A DNA stretch of 64,000 nucleotides, taken from NCBI RefSeq assembly GCF_019399895.1, contig NC_091876.1:4626381-4690380 (forward strand), given 5' to 3'. This DNA comes from Cardiocondyla obscurior (Eukaryota > Arthropoda > Insecta > Hymenoptera > Formicidae). The position numbers and the translations under genes are program-made. Below are positions 1 to 13,076 of the stretch, in pieces (within the stretch, counting starts at the first letter, position 1; each line of letters begins with the position of its first letter). The notes beneath the pieces were generated by a model. It made no database searches. It saw only the letters and a list, made by a program, of their open reading frames with translations, and was not told the DNA's origin.

Positions 1-3000
1 TACACGTGCGTGCGTAAAGTTTGCCTAAAGTTTATTTTCGTCCACTATATTTTAGAAATAATTTTAGCGTACGTGTATTATTGAGCGAATTATTTTTTCT
101 GGGGAATAATCCGACAAAATTAAAATACAAAAGTAGGAAACATTATTGCGACTTAGCCACCGCTAAAGCATTAGTTCAACATTATCTTGCTATTAGATAT
201 AATTGCGCATAATTTACGATGCTTAGTTGAGGATTCAAGTTTCGATCGAGCTGCGCGCAAGTTTTGTAACTGCATTACGAATCGAGTAACGCTAACTTCG
301 CCGAACTCATACGATTCGCATCCGAGCGCGCCCGTTTACATAGGACACATCCGTAATTTATGTACCTGACTTCGTCCGCAGATCGCCCATTACCCGATTA
401 TTACGTACGATTACTTCGTTTTTAATTTCTCTCAAACTACTCGGGAGGCCAATCCGATCGATGAGCATCGCGTTCTCTGTAGTGGTGCGGCAGCCATTAC
501 ATAAAGGCTCGCGATTAGTGACGATCACACTGACAGATCCCTTTGATCGCTGTGAAGCCGGACCCCGCGCGTATAATCACGGCCGCCTATCGCTCTCTTT
601 CGCCAATCCCGTTCTTTCCTTCTTCTGCCTCTTCTTTGTGCCCGCGGGTGGATGGCGATAATTGTTTCATGCCCGCAGGAAGTAAAGCTCTTTATGCTGG
701 GAGCTTTATTTTGCGGCTGCTCTGTCGGGGCGGCCAGAGGAGGAGAACGAACGGGAGAGCGGAGAGGAGCGGGAGGAGGATGAGGGTTGGGATTAATTAA
801 TAACTATGCTCTCCTCTCTCCTCTCTCGTCTCTTCGTCGTCTTATTCTCTTTCTCTCTCTCTTTCTCTCCGTCTCTCTTTTTCTTTCTCTTTTTCTTTCT
901 CCCTTTCGCGCGTTCGTCCCCGTTCTCGCCTCCTCTTTTCCTCCGGCCGCAGTCACCGCAGCGACATTAAGGCTAATCTGCGTCGACGGTCCCAAGCACA
1001 CCGGGCGCCGCTCGTTCGCGCGAAACCCGGTCGAGTGAAAATTAAATCAGAGCTTATTTGTCATGAGCGCGCGCCCCGTCTGCCTTTTTATCCCCCGCGG
1101 ACTTTGCGCCGGATTAACGCGCCGCCGCGCCGGCACGGCCGTGCCGCCCGACCTGCCGCCCGACTGTATCCACTGCCGTCTGTCTCTATCAACGCCACTC
1201 GAAGAGTTCTCGCCGCACGCGCTCACTCGGCACGGTCGCCAGTTCGTCGTTGTATCGTTAATTACGTCGCCGAATTGCGCGCGTTGATTATTTCTCGCTA
1301 CATTTTTACGCATTACTCTCGCACACCGCGCGCATTCGTTTTCATTAATTATGGGCGCGCGGATTTTCGGACCCATCCCCGACGGTGAAACATCCCCAGC
1401 CGCCTCGTCGCCGCCACTCTCTCCGCGTCATGCAAATCTATTTTCGGATTAGCATTACCAGCACCGGTGTCATTAGCGAAAGTATCCATCAAATTTTACG
1501 AAACTCGAAGGTATTCTACGTCAGGCCGCAGGAGACTCGATGAGAAAACTATTATTTCGATCTTGATTTTTCAAAGGAGAGATAGATAAGCCTCTTCACC
1601 TTGGATTTCATGTCGGACTCTCGACAAACGTCCGAAGAAAAAGAGAGAAAAAAAAAAAATGCGAGCCAAGTTTCCCTTCCACCGCTCGTTGATGGTTTCT
1701 GATCGTTTAAGCGTGCTTGTCACATTGGTATGCGCGTCCGCTGACGGGTGTCCGTGGCACCGTGTGTTATTTCGTGAAACGGATCTATTTTGGCGAGGGC
1801 TGCCTGATCCTTAAGTGATATGTGTCGTGAATACAAAAGGGTCCGGCGTACCCGTTCGCGAGGGTCGAGAGCAGTAGGTAGGCGGAATGCAGATGCGCGA
1901 GAAAGAAAAAAAAAAAAAAAGAGGAAAGAGGACGAAGAAGCGAATGAAAGGCGTATTTGTTCGCCAAGGGAGAAACGTACGAGTGTGACCAACACGAGGT
2001 ATCTACATGTGTTTTTTTATTCGTTCGCGATCCTCTCCGGAGTCGACTCGAAGCTTAAGCGCGTCCCCTGTCCCTCCGTTCATCGACAAGGCCCTCGTCG
2101 CATCGGTTCGATTCCGTTGCGAGCGGAGCCAACACCGACACGCGGCTCGCGAGCTCGAAAGCCGGACCCCCCTCCCCCTCCCCCCACCCCACCTTTCGGC
2201 CACTCTTTTGTAAGGTACTTTTCTTCCGGAACGCTGGCCCGACAATCGTATTCCCTCGTTGCGTTCTCGCCCACTCGTACTCGTTTCCTTCAATCTGGCC
2301 CGCGTTATATAGGGACTCCTCCACCGTCGTCTTTCTCTGCCTACGATTCCGTACTCCCCCCACGTCACCGATAGATTGGAAAGTGTGCTCCGTCGAGAAT
2401 TCAGTAAAAGCCCCGGGATATGTGTTGTCGCGATTCTATACCGCCAGCCGAGCTAACTTCGGAGATCGCGCCGATGCCGGGGGATACCTGTTGAAAGGAG
2501 CCTTCGTTTCGCTAGACCGATTTTCGAGGCTTCCTGCCTGCTGTCCGGCGAGCTTCTGTTGAGCTTGTTCGCGGCTGTATAAAAAAGAGGGAATATTTTC
2601 TGGACCGGTCTATCTCTCGATCTCGAGAACGTCGTAGGACGAGAGCGCCCTGCGTGCCGCGCGCGAATTTGTATACGTTCGAGATGTGCGCTCGACTGTC
2701 GCGACGCATTTCAATGTTCACGTTCTGCAAGAAGTGGGCAATCTCGCCGCGCGACTTCCCGTCGGCTTCTTTGTACGAGAGGGAAATTTTCCGTTCGGAT
2801 GAAAACGCCGTCAGAGACGAGTAACAGAGATCGCGAAGTCGACATACTTTCGTCTCCTGCGTCTTTGTGTGCACGCACAATGTATATATATGCGCGTCTA
2901 GGCGGCTCGTAAAATCTGCAGCTTTTACTACCGCGCGAGATTGAAGAATCAAGTTGTAAAGAACTGAATCCTCATGGATGAGGGCCGGAAATAGAGCGAG

Positions 3001-5035
3001 AGCAAAGAGGGAAGACAGGAAAGAAGGAACGGATAAAAGGAGAGAAAGGAACGTCGGAACGGTAGAGATCGTCGACACGTTTCATGGATTTAAGCACGGA
3101 ATCGTTGAAGTATGAAAGAAATATCTTAAGCCCACCGTGATCCTCGTTTTAATTAAAACGCAATCGTGCGTCCGATATCGTCGGCTGAGATTTTTCATAA
3201 TTTATCTTGCTAGCGGATAATTTACCTCGATAGCCTTCGCCTTTATCTTTTCTACGGTCTGTCTTTATAAAATTAAAATACCTGAGTCTTGCAACGGCAA
3301 TGCAGGGAGAAATTTCGCGCGGTAAAGGAACGATACGGACTACGTCGGAAATCACTTCCTTCTTTGAAATCAGTTTCATCCATCGTGCGTTTTCTTTACG
3401 ACGTCTCGCCGCGCTTCTTCGCGTTCCTTTTCCCTCAGTTTTTCCCCCCCTCTTTCCCGTCTCCCCATCTATATATCTTCGGCGATTGCGACTCTTCCAG
3501 CGCAGCGACGTCGAGGATAAGAAAGAACGATGTTCCCGACGACACTATGTCGGTCCTCAGCACCGATCCTTATTGCCAGTTACTCCTCGCCTACGCTCTC
3601 TGATTCCGACCGGTAGTCGAGAAAGTTACCAAGTTCCATTTGGCAGAAGCCGCGGGGACTCGCGTATTTCATCGTCGCCCTACGAATTCTGTTTCAATTT
3701 TCTCATTTCATCTCGAAGTCAACGCTCCCGAAACTCATGTAAAATTGCCTCGCGGAGTTATGTTGATAATAAGAGCCCGAAGAACACCCTCGCCCGCGTG
3801 ATTTCGAACTCGAATTTCATCCAGGGGGAATTCGATAAATCTACTTAAAGTTATAGATTAAAAGTTTAACGATTTACGGGGGATATAATTTAATGAAATA
3901 TTTTCTTAGTGTTTTACGAAAGTGGGGAAGCGTTATGAGAGAAAAGAATGCGCATACTTGAAATTATTATATTTATCGGAATGTATATTTCTCGCGGATA
4001 CTGCGATCTCGGGCGCGCGGATGTATCGCTGTAATAATTTATGAAAATATGAACTCTGAGTGTCGCGCGACGCTGCGGCCGGCAGCTGTACGACGTACAT
4101 TTTAATAGGGCGAGTGCAATGGGAGTTGAATGGATAGACACGTTCGTTTTTATAATAGTTAGCGTTATCGATTTGGATTATAATGGAGTGCGGAGGGAAA
4201 TATTGCTCCGCGACCACAGCGAGAGCGTTGTGCCCCGGTTTGAAAGCCGTCGCACGCATACTCGCATGCGCTTCCTCGCTGTGTTATTGCTTCACTAATA
4301 CGCGCGTACGCTCGTATCGTCTTTCTAATGCACGATAGTCGTCGAACACGGTCTTTATGCGCGAGCAAACGAAGATAATCTCGTTTTACGCACGGAGGGC
4401 TGCGCTAATGAGGGGCACCATCCTTTGTCATACTAATCAGGCACTCTTGCACATCTTCGTATCTCCCGCGTGTGTTTTTAAACCAGTACTCTCCGGTTAC
4501 AATAGAATTATTTCTATAGAAATGTGAATTTTATTGTCAAGTTTCCTTATCGCTTGCAAAAAAAATTTTTCAATACAAAAAAAGAAAAATAATAAATGAA
4601 GTAATATTATCAATAATTACGTGCAATTTGCGTTGTGAAGCTAACCAGCTGTGAGCAAGAGTCGCGCATTCATTCGCCGCGTAACTGTGATTCCGGGCAG
4701 ATACCGCACTACATTATCCAAGCGTTACATAATTTCTTGTACCAATAATGCTGCTTCATTACTATGCCTCCCTTCTATTCGCTGACAAAGGAAGGCACCG
4801 CTGATACGATTATCGCGAAACAATGGACGCACTCGGAAGTAAGAGCGGAAGATGATATAGATAATATATAAACGTAAGACAAATATGCAGATTGGCAAAG
4901 AGACCTCGCGGCGAAAGAACGCTTCTATGTGAGAATCTTTGGAGCGTTGCCTAACTAGTTCGCGGGTCTAAGGGGATGAGCATGTGTGCCTAACGAGCTA
5001 CGGAGACGGGGATGTGCACGTGGATGGGGCCGCAG

Positions 5036-5037
<2 letters not shown>

Positions 5038-5075
<38 letters not shown>
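5038..5075. repeat. (GA)n microsatellite
   Basis: An uninterrupted AG dinucleotide tract of about 37 nt followed by a G-rich tail. It is likely to be length-polymorphic. A chance ORF running through it encodes alternating Arg-Glu and is not a gene. Confidence 0.95.
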
Positions 5076-5079
<4 letters not shown>

Positions 5080-6211
5080 AAGGGGGAATTATTAATCATG
5101 GCTGGGATTTCATAAAGCTCCGCTTAAGCTGTGCACAGTGCATCGTTTATTACCTGCTTCTCCGTGGGGGCTTTGCACAGCTCGGAAATACACCGGTACG
5201 GTCTTCTGCTTTGAGCTTCCTCTCGCGTTGCCGAGCAGGTCTCCGCGGTGATCTTATGCGAGCGTTGCCGTGTCTGCGGTACACCGGCAATCTTTCCGAA
5301 AATTGAAAGTCATCGCGCGAAGAGAGTAAGCGGCGCGGCGCGGCGCGCCGACCCCCGTGCGATTAAGCGCATATCCACGAAATAACGGGGTGGAAATCCA
5401 GCTTACGGTTTAGACAGACAGCGGATTGCTCGGGGCGAACTTTGAGGGCTTATTTCCGGAGACGTCGGGGCCCCCCGCCGTTTCCCCGCTTCCGAGCTTC
5501 GTGTCTTTGCCCCGTGAGCTTCCCGACGCGTCACCTGCGATCGTGATATCACGTGAATTCACCGCCGCGATCCCTTTAACGGCCGGATATCGCGACGATC
5601 CCGTTGAGCATACAGAAATAACGTTTAACGGCTGCGTTTCCACGAATACAGTCCACCGGGCGTTTGCGTTAGAAGAATGTCACGAAGAACGCGCGCGTTA
5701 TCCTACCGCGGCCCCTTTGTCGTTTAGCCATTCTTCGTTCTCTTTTCTATTGAATCTGCTTTCCTCTCTCCTCGCTCTGCGCTTTTTCTACCCGGCTCTC
5801 AAATCTCTCTTCGCGTTTTGTGAAAGTTTTTCGACAATGGAACTCTACGCGAACCAACATGTGCGGCCGCGTGTACATGACACGCAAGGGGTGCGATCGA
5901 GGAGGGTAGTTTTCCCTGTAAACTAAGTACCACCCGAATCGTACGAGGGGTCAGCTCGAGGCGCACTAAGAAGGGATTATCTGAACCGGCATTCGGTAAT
6001 TGCTACTAGCAATTTACCGAGGTAAATCCCCATTAACTGCGCCGACGAACCGAGTGGACAGTCATGTTTCTACGTGCTGCGTGAGACATGCCTCCATGCG
6101 TGTAAGATGGATTTGTTTCTGCACGAGATTGACGCAAACGCTATTTCGGTTCAACCTTGAGCAAATGTTAGCGTGACAAAATTCGAGGCTTTGAGAATCA
6201 ATCCCGCAATC

Positions 6212-6236
6212 TTTTTTTTTTTTTTTTTTTTTTTTT
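6212..6236. repeat. Poly-T run
   Basis: A 25-nt uninterrupted T tract at the edge of an A/T-rich patch (about 6,210-6,420). No retroelement body or target-site duplication could be seen beside it, so it is called as a simple homopolymer and not as the tail of an inserted element. Confidence 0.9.
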
Positions 6237-7810
6237 GAATATAAATGTAAGCATTGTTATACAAATTCGTATATTTAAAAAACTGATTTAAAATATTAGA
6301 ATTTAAAAATAAAAAAAAAAATTATTTAAGTACGTGAATTATTTTAATGACCGTGCGTCTATAATAATTAATTAAAATTATATTCAAAAAATTACTTATA
6401 TAATTTTATAGTATCTAGATGTCACACGCAGAGTCTTTCTCGATGAAAATATATATATCTGTCGATCTACTCGAACGGCAGCTGGTTTATTGAACCAGGC
6501 TGAAGAGTCCCCCCGAAATACTTTTGCACAGGAGACTAATACGATAGGTAACGTGACGTTAAGTCGAAATCGCGCGGGCCGTATCTCCTACGATGCCCGG
6601 GTCGTAACCGCTTCTCAGAAACGTGAAGGTATCAGAGTTAGGTAGGCCGTCAGATTACGATCCATTCCCCAATTCCCATTTGTCCCTCGGTGAGAAGCGT
6701 AGCTTGCGCGAAGAAGATCGCGGGGGCGAAGGGAAGCGCGGCTGGCGCGCACCGACTCTCTGCATCTGGGGAAATGTGCCGAGATTACGGATCCAATTCC
6801 AATAAAGTTTAGCACGTGAGCCGACTGACAGCGGGCCAATTATTATTTAACCGACGCACCTCGCTCTATCCCCGCGCGTACCGAAGTTGGAGAGGACACT
6901 TTGGGTATTCGCGAGGATCTTTCGGGACGTGCCGCGAAAGAAAGTGCTTTCAACGGCCTCGATTTATATCTTTCAGTTGCCGAGATGAAAATCTTCGCTG
7001 TCGCCGCTGAGACGAAATACCGCGGCGAGTTCTGAGGAGGACCGACCGGTCTTGATGCAATTAAAACGTAATTTTATTTGATGCTGAAACTTTTCGCGGG
7101 CCTTTGGCACGAAGTTCCCGGATAAAATTGATATACTCTTCGTTAAAATGAACATAATTAATCCTCGACGGGTAATTATTTCGAAAGTTCGTTAAGGTTA
7201 GCTCATACGTCGGCGGAATGTTCTTTTGATCATCTCTCTGGTAATAGCAGCAAAGAGTCGGGCGGGTTTTTAATCTTCTCCTTTATAATAGTAGCGTGGC
7301 TTTAATTTGATCGATTTTCTCGTTATAGCATTTTGTTACATATATAACTTTTTCTTTTAATACCCAATAATCTAGGAAAATATAAATTAAGAATGCAATT
7401 ATTAATTGGTAACGTATTACCTTCTCTTCTAAAAAAAAAAGAAAAAAAAAAATTGCAAAGAGCAATTTTTATTTTTACTAAACATTTTTCATGATTTTTT
7501 TTTCGTCACGATTTGACCTTTCCCGTGCAAGTTAATTTTCTTAATTGTAATCACTAATTAATTTTATGGCCTTTGAACGCGCACAAAGGATCTACTTTAT
7601 AATACATGACGACGTAAAAGGTTTAGTTTAAAAACGCACCCGGGGGTTTGCGGTTTTCGCGAATGACATTAAACATTTATAGCTTCCTACTTCTGAAATT
7701 GTGCGGTCTACCTAATCTCTCGGAACAGAATCTCTCTGAGAGATGAAAATCAAGCACGTAGAATCATCCGATCTCTCGCTCCGCGGTCCCTTCTGCATTT
7801 TCTTTCTTCC

Positions 7811-7834
7811 TCTCTTCTCTCTCTCTCTCTCTCT
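7811..7834. repeat. (CT)n microsatellite
   Basis: A CT dinucleotide tract inside a longer pyrimidine-rich segment. No 3' splice acceptor with an open frame follows it closely. Confidence 0.9.
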
Positions 7835-8820
7835 TTTCACCTACACCTTTGTAATCGCGAGAAGTGCATCGTCTATTTGTAATGAACCTCTTGGGGTCGT
7901 AGCATTAGGTTAGTTGAGGGTAAACGCAAATATCTTGCGTTTTTCTTTCGGACGTCGTGCTGCGTTGACGTTACCGGGTTCACTCATATATGAAGAAACT
8001 AAGATCGATTTTTCAAGGCGTCATATTTCTCGAGAGTTTTACATAATATACCCGTAGCGTAATATTTTTCAGTTTACAGTGTATTACAGGCGTGTGCATT
8101 AGAAACGGAATGCGCATCGCGGGAAATATTGTCGCGCATCGCCGGTAATCTGGGATGTTCTTTTTTATATCACGTTTTGACGATCGCGTTAATGCGACGT
8201 GCGGCACGATGGCATCGTTTCCGCATTCGAAATTATCATGCGGGGACGTTATATTATACTGGCGCGCTAATTCGACGGGTTCGCCGGTACTTAATGTTAC
8301 GTTGTCGCGACGGTAAATGTAGTGCCGCATTAAAATTGCGTCCCGCTTAAAAGTCAACCGCGAGCGTTAAACGATCCTGAATTTTTACGGGCGGTTATTT
8401 ATTATGGATTATCATTTGTTGATAGATTGAGAGTGTTGTAAGAGTGCTCGCTGACTGTTTTAACTTTTTACAAAAGAAACGAGAATTCGCAAGGTTTCTT
8501 TTTTTTTTTTCTTTTTTTTTAGCATAGATTTAATTTTTTTTTATTTGTTTTAATAAAGTTTTCTACTAATACATTGCGAAAAGAAGTCGGCAAGGCTATT
8601 TCATAATGTATTAATTTCTTTCTCGACTTCTTTATACGATCGATTTTCCGCTCGAGAGATGAAGACGCGCATTGAGGAAGCGTAAACGGGAAGCGAGCGA
8701 GCGAAAAACATGAAAAAGCTGCAAAGCACGCGACATACGGCGGACGTGTATCGATTGGGTCGCGGGAGTTAGCTCCCTGTTGCATGAAGACCAAATGACG
8801 GCATATTATTCCCCACTTAC

Positions 8821-8896
8821 TCTCCCCGGTTACGTCGGTAAAGAATACGGGAACACGACGTGAAATCGCTCGCGTGCGGCATGAATCATCATTCAT
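8821..8896 (-). CDS. Candidate first coding exon, unknown product
   Basis: On the minus strand an ATG at 8,896 (context CGAAATGAATG) opens a frame of 25 codons, starting MNDDSCRTRAIS and ending VFFTDVTGE, plus one nucleotide. It then meets a strong donor-like site, AGA|GTAAGTGG, at 8,820. It would be a phase-1 exon. No 5' exon, acceptor or continuing exon was identified, the frame stays open past the donor, and a good donor can occur by chance in 64 kb. No family is recognised. Confidence 0.2.
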
Positions 8897-11800
8897 TTCG
8901 TGTTACCGGCGACGTCGGGAGTCCGTGCCGGTGTCGTGCACCTGCAGAAAGTGCACGAGGGTGTGCGTGAGTCCACGCGAACGTCGCGAACGACGCCGGG
9001 CTGGTGGACGCCGGGCTTTTATCTCACCAGAATCGGTTTACATGACCGGCATCTGATAAATCGAGCCCAGGCACAGTGGGATACCCCTTATTCACTCCCT
9101 TTGCTCCCCTCGCGGATTCGCGTTCGTATGCTCTCCGTACGTTAGCGGGATATCAAAGTGGAAGTATGCGAGACGATGTCACGGATTATCATCCGGGCCA
9201 TCTTCGAAACTCAGAATTCATCGAAATTTTATGATTTTCTTCCGATAATCAGAACGCGTTCTTAACTCCCGCTTGTAATTTCTTAGAATTAATCGGATTT
9301 AATAGCGTCATTTAATAACGTTTTACTTTTAATTTACGAAATAATAGTTATGACATAATATTGTCAAGTAACAACATTACCCAATTTTTTAAGATAGTTT
9401 TATCTATAGAAAAAGCTACGAGGCACGAGTTATTCTTTTTTTAGTTAAAGAATTTCCGGAGAATCACGATCGTCGCGTGCGGTGTTCGCCGGCGAATGTT
9501 CCCACGTCCTTAAATTCAGTGCCATTGCGTAACCCGTGGCGGTGTCGTTAAACGATGACAGAGGCGAGAAAGAGATACCTACGGGTAGGGCGAAAATAGC
9601 GAATCACGATATTTAAGTGGCGATTGTCGGCCCCCGTGGCGCTTAAACCTCGCTCGCCAAGCGCGTACAGGCGCGCGGAGCGCACTTGATAAATCTCTCT
9701 AGAAACTCCCACGCCGAGGACGCGCCGCGCTTTTTCCTAGGACCGCTTTCCTCGGAAGGCACTCGGAGGGCTGGTTGGTAGGTCGTATTATGATGACAAA
9801 GTGGCGTGTCGTGCCGGTGGATGTAACTGGGACGCGGGGAAGGTGTGCGCGCGAAAGAGTTTGTCGATTATACGTGGCGGGGATATCAAACAAATTGAGT
9901 GCGGATCCACTCGCTCGCTCGTTTATAATGACATCAACGCGCCTGCCTGGGTCCGCGTGGACGCGGTTGTCATCAACGCGCCGTGTGCGTGCGTACGTGC
10001 GTGCGTGCGACGCGTTTCGTGCGATTTCGAGGCCGAGTATGCACGAACGTCAACGCGTCGCGCAAAAACCGCTGTCATTAACGACATAACGGCACAATAG
10101 AACAAAGCCGTCGATGCAAGCCCTTTACTTTCTCCCTCGCTCGTTTGTCGCTCGGCTTCTTCCTTCTCTGTCAATTCCGTGTTTTTTTTTTCTTTTTTTT
10201 TTTCGCGGATATCTAAACGTATCGCCACTACGATGCCGCGTATTGTTCTCTTTCAGCCGCTATCGCGCCGTTATTCGATATAAAAAAAAGGGGGATGCGC
10301 GTGTGCACACCGTTCGTAATCCATTCCTGCGTATGGCGAATCGTAATGTGCTCAGATATGAATCCTGTTGACACAACTGCAAACAGCGACGGCAAACTGC
10401 TGCCGGTATATTGCGGGAGAATTGTAGCGGGACTATTTCGTATATCTCCGGGATTAATTAAACTGAACAAATTTGCGTTAAACGGTGCGCCGCCTGTGAT
10501 ATTTTGTTAAATTTATCAGGCTGCGAGATTTCATTCTCTACCTCCCAATGGAGTGACCGGTATTTAGAATATTGTTTTAATCGTGTATTTAAACTTTCGC
10601 GAGGATATATCCAATTAACTGTTATAAATCTTGCGGCAGTGAATCTGGTTCGATGAAAGAGGGAATTATCCAAGTGCATCGCGCAATAACATTATCTCAA
10701 TCGAGAGTAAGTCCTCATAAATCCCGTCGCTTTAAATAGATTTCACCGTCCATACGTATCTATTTCGATCGCCGTCGGTTTCGGTGAGATTAGAATGGCG
10801 TTTCGCGCTACTCCATTTCGACGGCCGTTGCGGAACGGTGGGTTTCGACTGGCGGCACGACGGAACGGATTTCGCCGGGTAGGCAGGCGCCGAAGGACCT
10901 CCTCGGCATCGCGACGACACCGTTCGCGAGCGGCGAGGTCGATGATTAATGACCGCGCCTTTGATATATCGTTGTCATTTTTCACGCATAGATGGGATCC
11001 GTTGATATTCCCTTCGCACTTACACTGAGTGGGCGCGCCGTGAATTTTCCTGGGACGACGGGCGCGGCAAAAACTCGACAACTGCATTATTATACGACGG
11101 GAACGGGGGGGCGCGAAGGCAAGGGCGGCCGGGCGGAAAAGGGGGAATGGAAATCTACCGTTGCAGATACGCGTTTCGGCGGTTCGCAAAAAAATTTCGT
11201 AAGCTCGACGACGGTATCAATGCTATCGGCTCGTGACTTTTCATCGCTCCTCTCCCGGCGAAAACGGTCGAGGATTTACGCCCGACGCTCCGCTGAAGTC
11301 GAATACGTTCTTGCGTCCGCCGAGGGGAAATACGTAAACACGCGTCCGGCTCTAACGACGAGATATTCGTTCGGATAAGGGTGATGACGTTCGCGAGTTT
11401 CTGGAGGACTCGTAGCTAGGTGAGCTGAGTACGTGACGCATTCGCGACGCCGCTATCTCGCGCACGTCGCGATGGCTTTCAACACGTGCGCATTCAATTC
11501 GACAAGCTTACAAGAACAATGTTCTCGTACGAAATTCACGTCGACGGAAATATATGTCCGATCCGAATATCCGAAGCGCGCCACGGTTAATCTACTGTCG
11601 ATATCGGAGTTTGAGTAAAGCTGAAGTGGAGTTTATTAGCGTGTCTGCGAGCACAATGTTCCGAGAATACATGTAACGTGGATGAAAAGAGATGGGACGA
11701 GTACAACGATGCGGGAAGGAAACGTTCGTTAGCGCGAAGAGGAGGGAACTGTAACACGGTGTTGGCAAAGTCTTTATTTGTGGACACTTTAAAACGTGAG

Positions 11801-12599
11801 CGCGGGCTGCAGAGTTTTATTTTATTCTTTTTTAATGCACGTTTGCTGAAGTAATCACACGGCGTCTGAGGAAAATGGAAAATTTGGGCTTGAATTTCCG
11901 CGAGAGCGGCGCCGTGGTGATGGCTCGAGGTAAGGGGAACGGCAGAGTTGCGGGAGCGATGCGAGTGGCAAGCTCAAAAACAAGTTCGCAACTTTGGCGA
12001 ATCGGAGGTAGGGGCGACTCTTGTCTCGGTACGGTACGTGACTCGGCTTGCGGCGAATTATTAAACTGCCTCGTAATTGAATCTGACCGGCTTTTGACCA
12101 CGTAGATGCGCGCTGCAGGTCGTGGTTACTCGCGCGCTACAGCTTTCTCGTCCTCGTACGCGCAAGAATTAGCGCGGAAATTATGGATGGAATTGCACGA
12201 GGAGAATTCCATTTGCCGCCACGTATCGCGTCGATTATTTTCGCACGAGCAGCAACGTAGAGCGTCTATGCATGAACGCGCAATCGTGATATATGTACCT
12301 ACGCTCGGAAACAACGTGTGACGTATGTTAGATTTGACGTACGAAGATGTGCTTATCAGTCACGTACACCTTTTTTCTTTCTCTTTTTAATTATCCGACA
12401 TTAGTAATTTTATATCATTGCTACACAATTATTTTAGATTATTAAAACGAACCATGGGCACGCTTCGCGTGCGCTATTTTTTGAAAGATCCCCAATTCGT
12501 GCGCGTTATTATAATTGAGTAATATGTGGTTGACGACGTGTTATCGGTTCAAGAGACTTGATTAACTACGAACTACGAAAAAAAAGTCATGCGACTTAC

Positions 12600-12643
12600 C
12601 GATCTGCATGAGCTTCAGCGGAGTTGTAGATTTCTGCCGGTGT
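12600..12643 (-). CDS. Cassette A exon 4: probable main start codon, Met-Gln-Ile
   Basis: A 44-nt exon with acceptor TTATGTTACAG at 12,644 and donor CAGATCG|GTAAGTCGC at 12,599. An ATG at 12,609 begins M-Q-I plus one nucleotide (phase 1). The exon-4 copies in A and B differ by 5 nt upstream of this ATG, so no reading frame entering from the left is preserved between them; from the ATG on, both read ATG CAG AT(C/T) G. This argues that everything before it is 5' leader and that the main protein starts here. The rest of the protein is not in this exon and was not found in the window, so the gene cannot be named. Confidence 0.6.
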
Positions 12644-12766
12644 CTGTAACATAAAACGGAAAATATTAATGTAGACATGAGAGTATAGTAAATAAAATTA
12701 ATATATAAAAAAAAGGTAAAAGTTTTTTTTTTAATTAAAGATTTTATTTAAAGAATTAATTCTTAC

Positions 12767-13076
12767 CTAAAAGTTGCTCCGCCGATGCAGGATGCCCGTC
12801 CCGGGCCTGCTCCTCCTCTCAGTTTGCGTGTCGAGTCATCCTTCCGCGCACAAGTCACTCGCGAACACCCCGACCGTGATTTTACAATCGCGAAAATTAC
12901 TTAACACTTTCGCACGTAATTTTTCGGCACTCCCGTAAAGAAATAATCGTAAAAAAACGCCCGCACACTTTTCGGAACTCCCGAAGCGACCGACGAACCG
13001 GCTGCGGTTCGTGTAATTATTAATCATCGGCGGTGACGACACTTTCGTTGACGGCGGTGGCTACAGCTGCGTCGAT
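12767..13076 (-). other. Cassette A exon 3 (end of small ORF, then untranslated)
   Basis: A 310-nt exon with acceptor TTTTGTTGCAG at 13,077 and donor CTTTTAG|GTAAGAATT at 12,766. The first 57 nt finish the small ORF. The rest looks untranslated with respect to that ORF. It holds a perfect hairpin (12,993-13,012), two CGGGAGT(T/G)CCGAAAA repeats, a 62-nt stretch identical to cassette B (12,827-12,888), and a terminal copy of the repeated unit (12,767-12,822). A second 63-codon frame starts at the ATG overlapping the first stop, but the matching region of B is interrupted by stops, so it is not taken as a gene. Confidence 0.7.
12993..13012 (-). promoter_or_regulatory. Conserved RNA hairpin in leader A exon 3
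   Basis: ACGAACCG, loop CAGC, CGGTTCGT: a perfect 8-bp stem with a four-base loop, lying just after the stop codon of the small ORF. The same 20 nt occur at the same place in cassette B. It is a candidate structural element acting on translation or RNA stability; the function is inferred. Confidence 0.6.

Larger units (their letters stand above)
1..12464. other. Noncoding stretch, left end of window
   Basis: No convincing exon was found except one weak candidate at 8,821-8,896. The long open frames here, for example minus 2,512-3,078 and plus 1,820-2,374, lie over GA/CT-rich or CG-rich low-complexity sequence, have openings on several frames, and the first has no ATG start at its upstream end. 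Simple sequence includes a pyrimidine tract near 808-904, a C-rich tract near 2,167-2,192, a GA microsatellite at 5,038-5,075, a 25-nt T run at 6,212-6,236 and a CT repeat near 7,811-7,834. If cassettes A and B are leaders of one minus-strand gene, this stretch would be part of its first large intron. Confidence 0.55.

Noticed and set aside
2095..2125. tRNA T-loop-like GGTTCGATTCC
   Set aside because: Flanking bases do not form the 5-bp T stem, and no D arm, anticodon arm or acceptor stem lies around it.
2512..3078. 188-codon minus-strand frame with a hydrophobic start
   Set aside because: The frame opens at GTG, not ATG; the hydrophobic start comes from a GA/CT-rich tract; no splice sites or domain.
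12836..13042. Second frame of 63 codons from an ATG in cassette A exon 3
   Set aside because: The matching region of cassette B is interrupted by stops and indels, so the frame is not conserved while the RNA sequence is.
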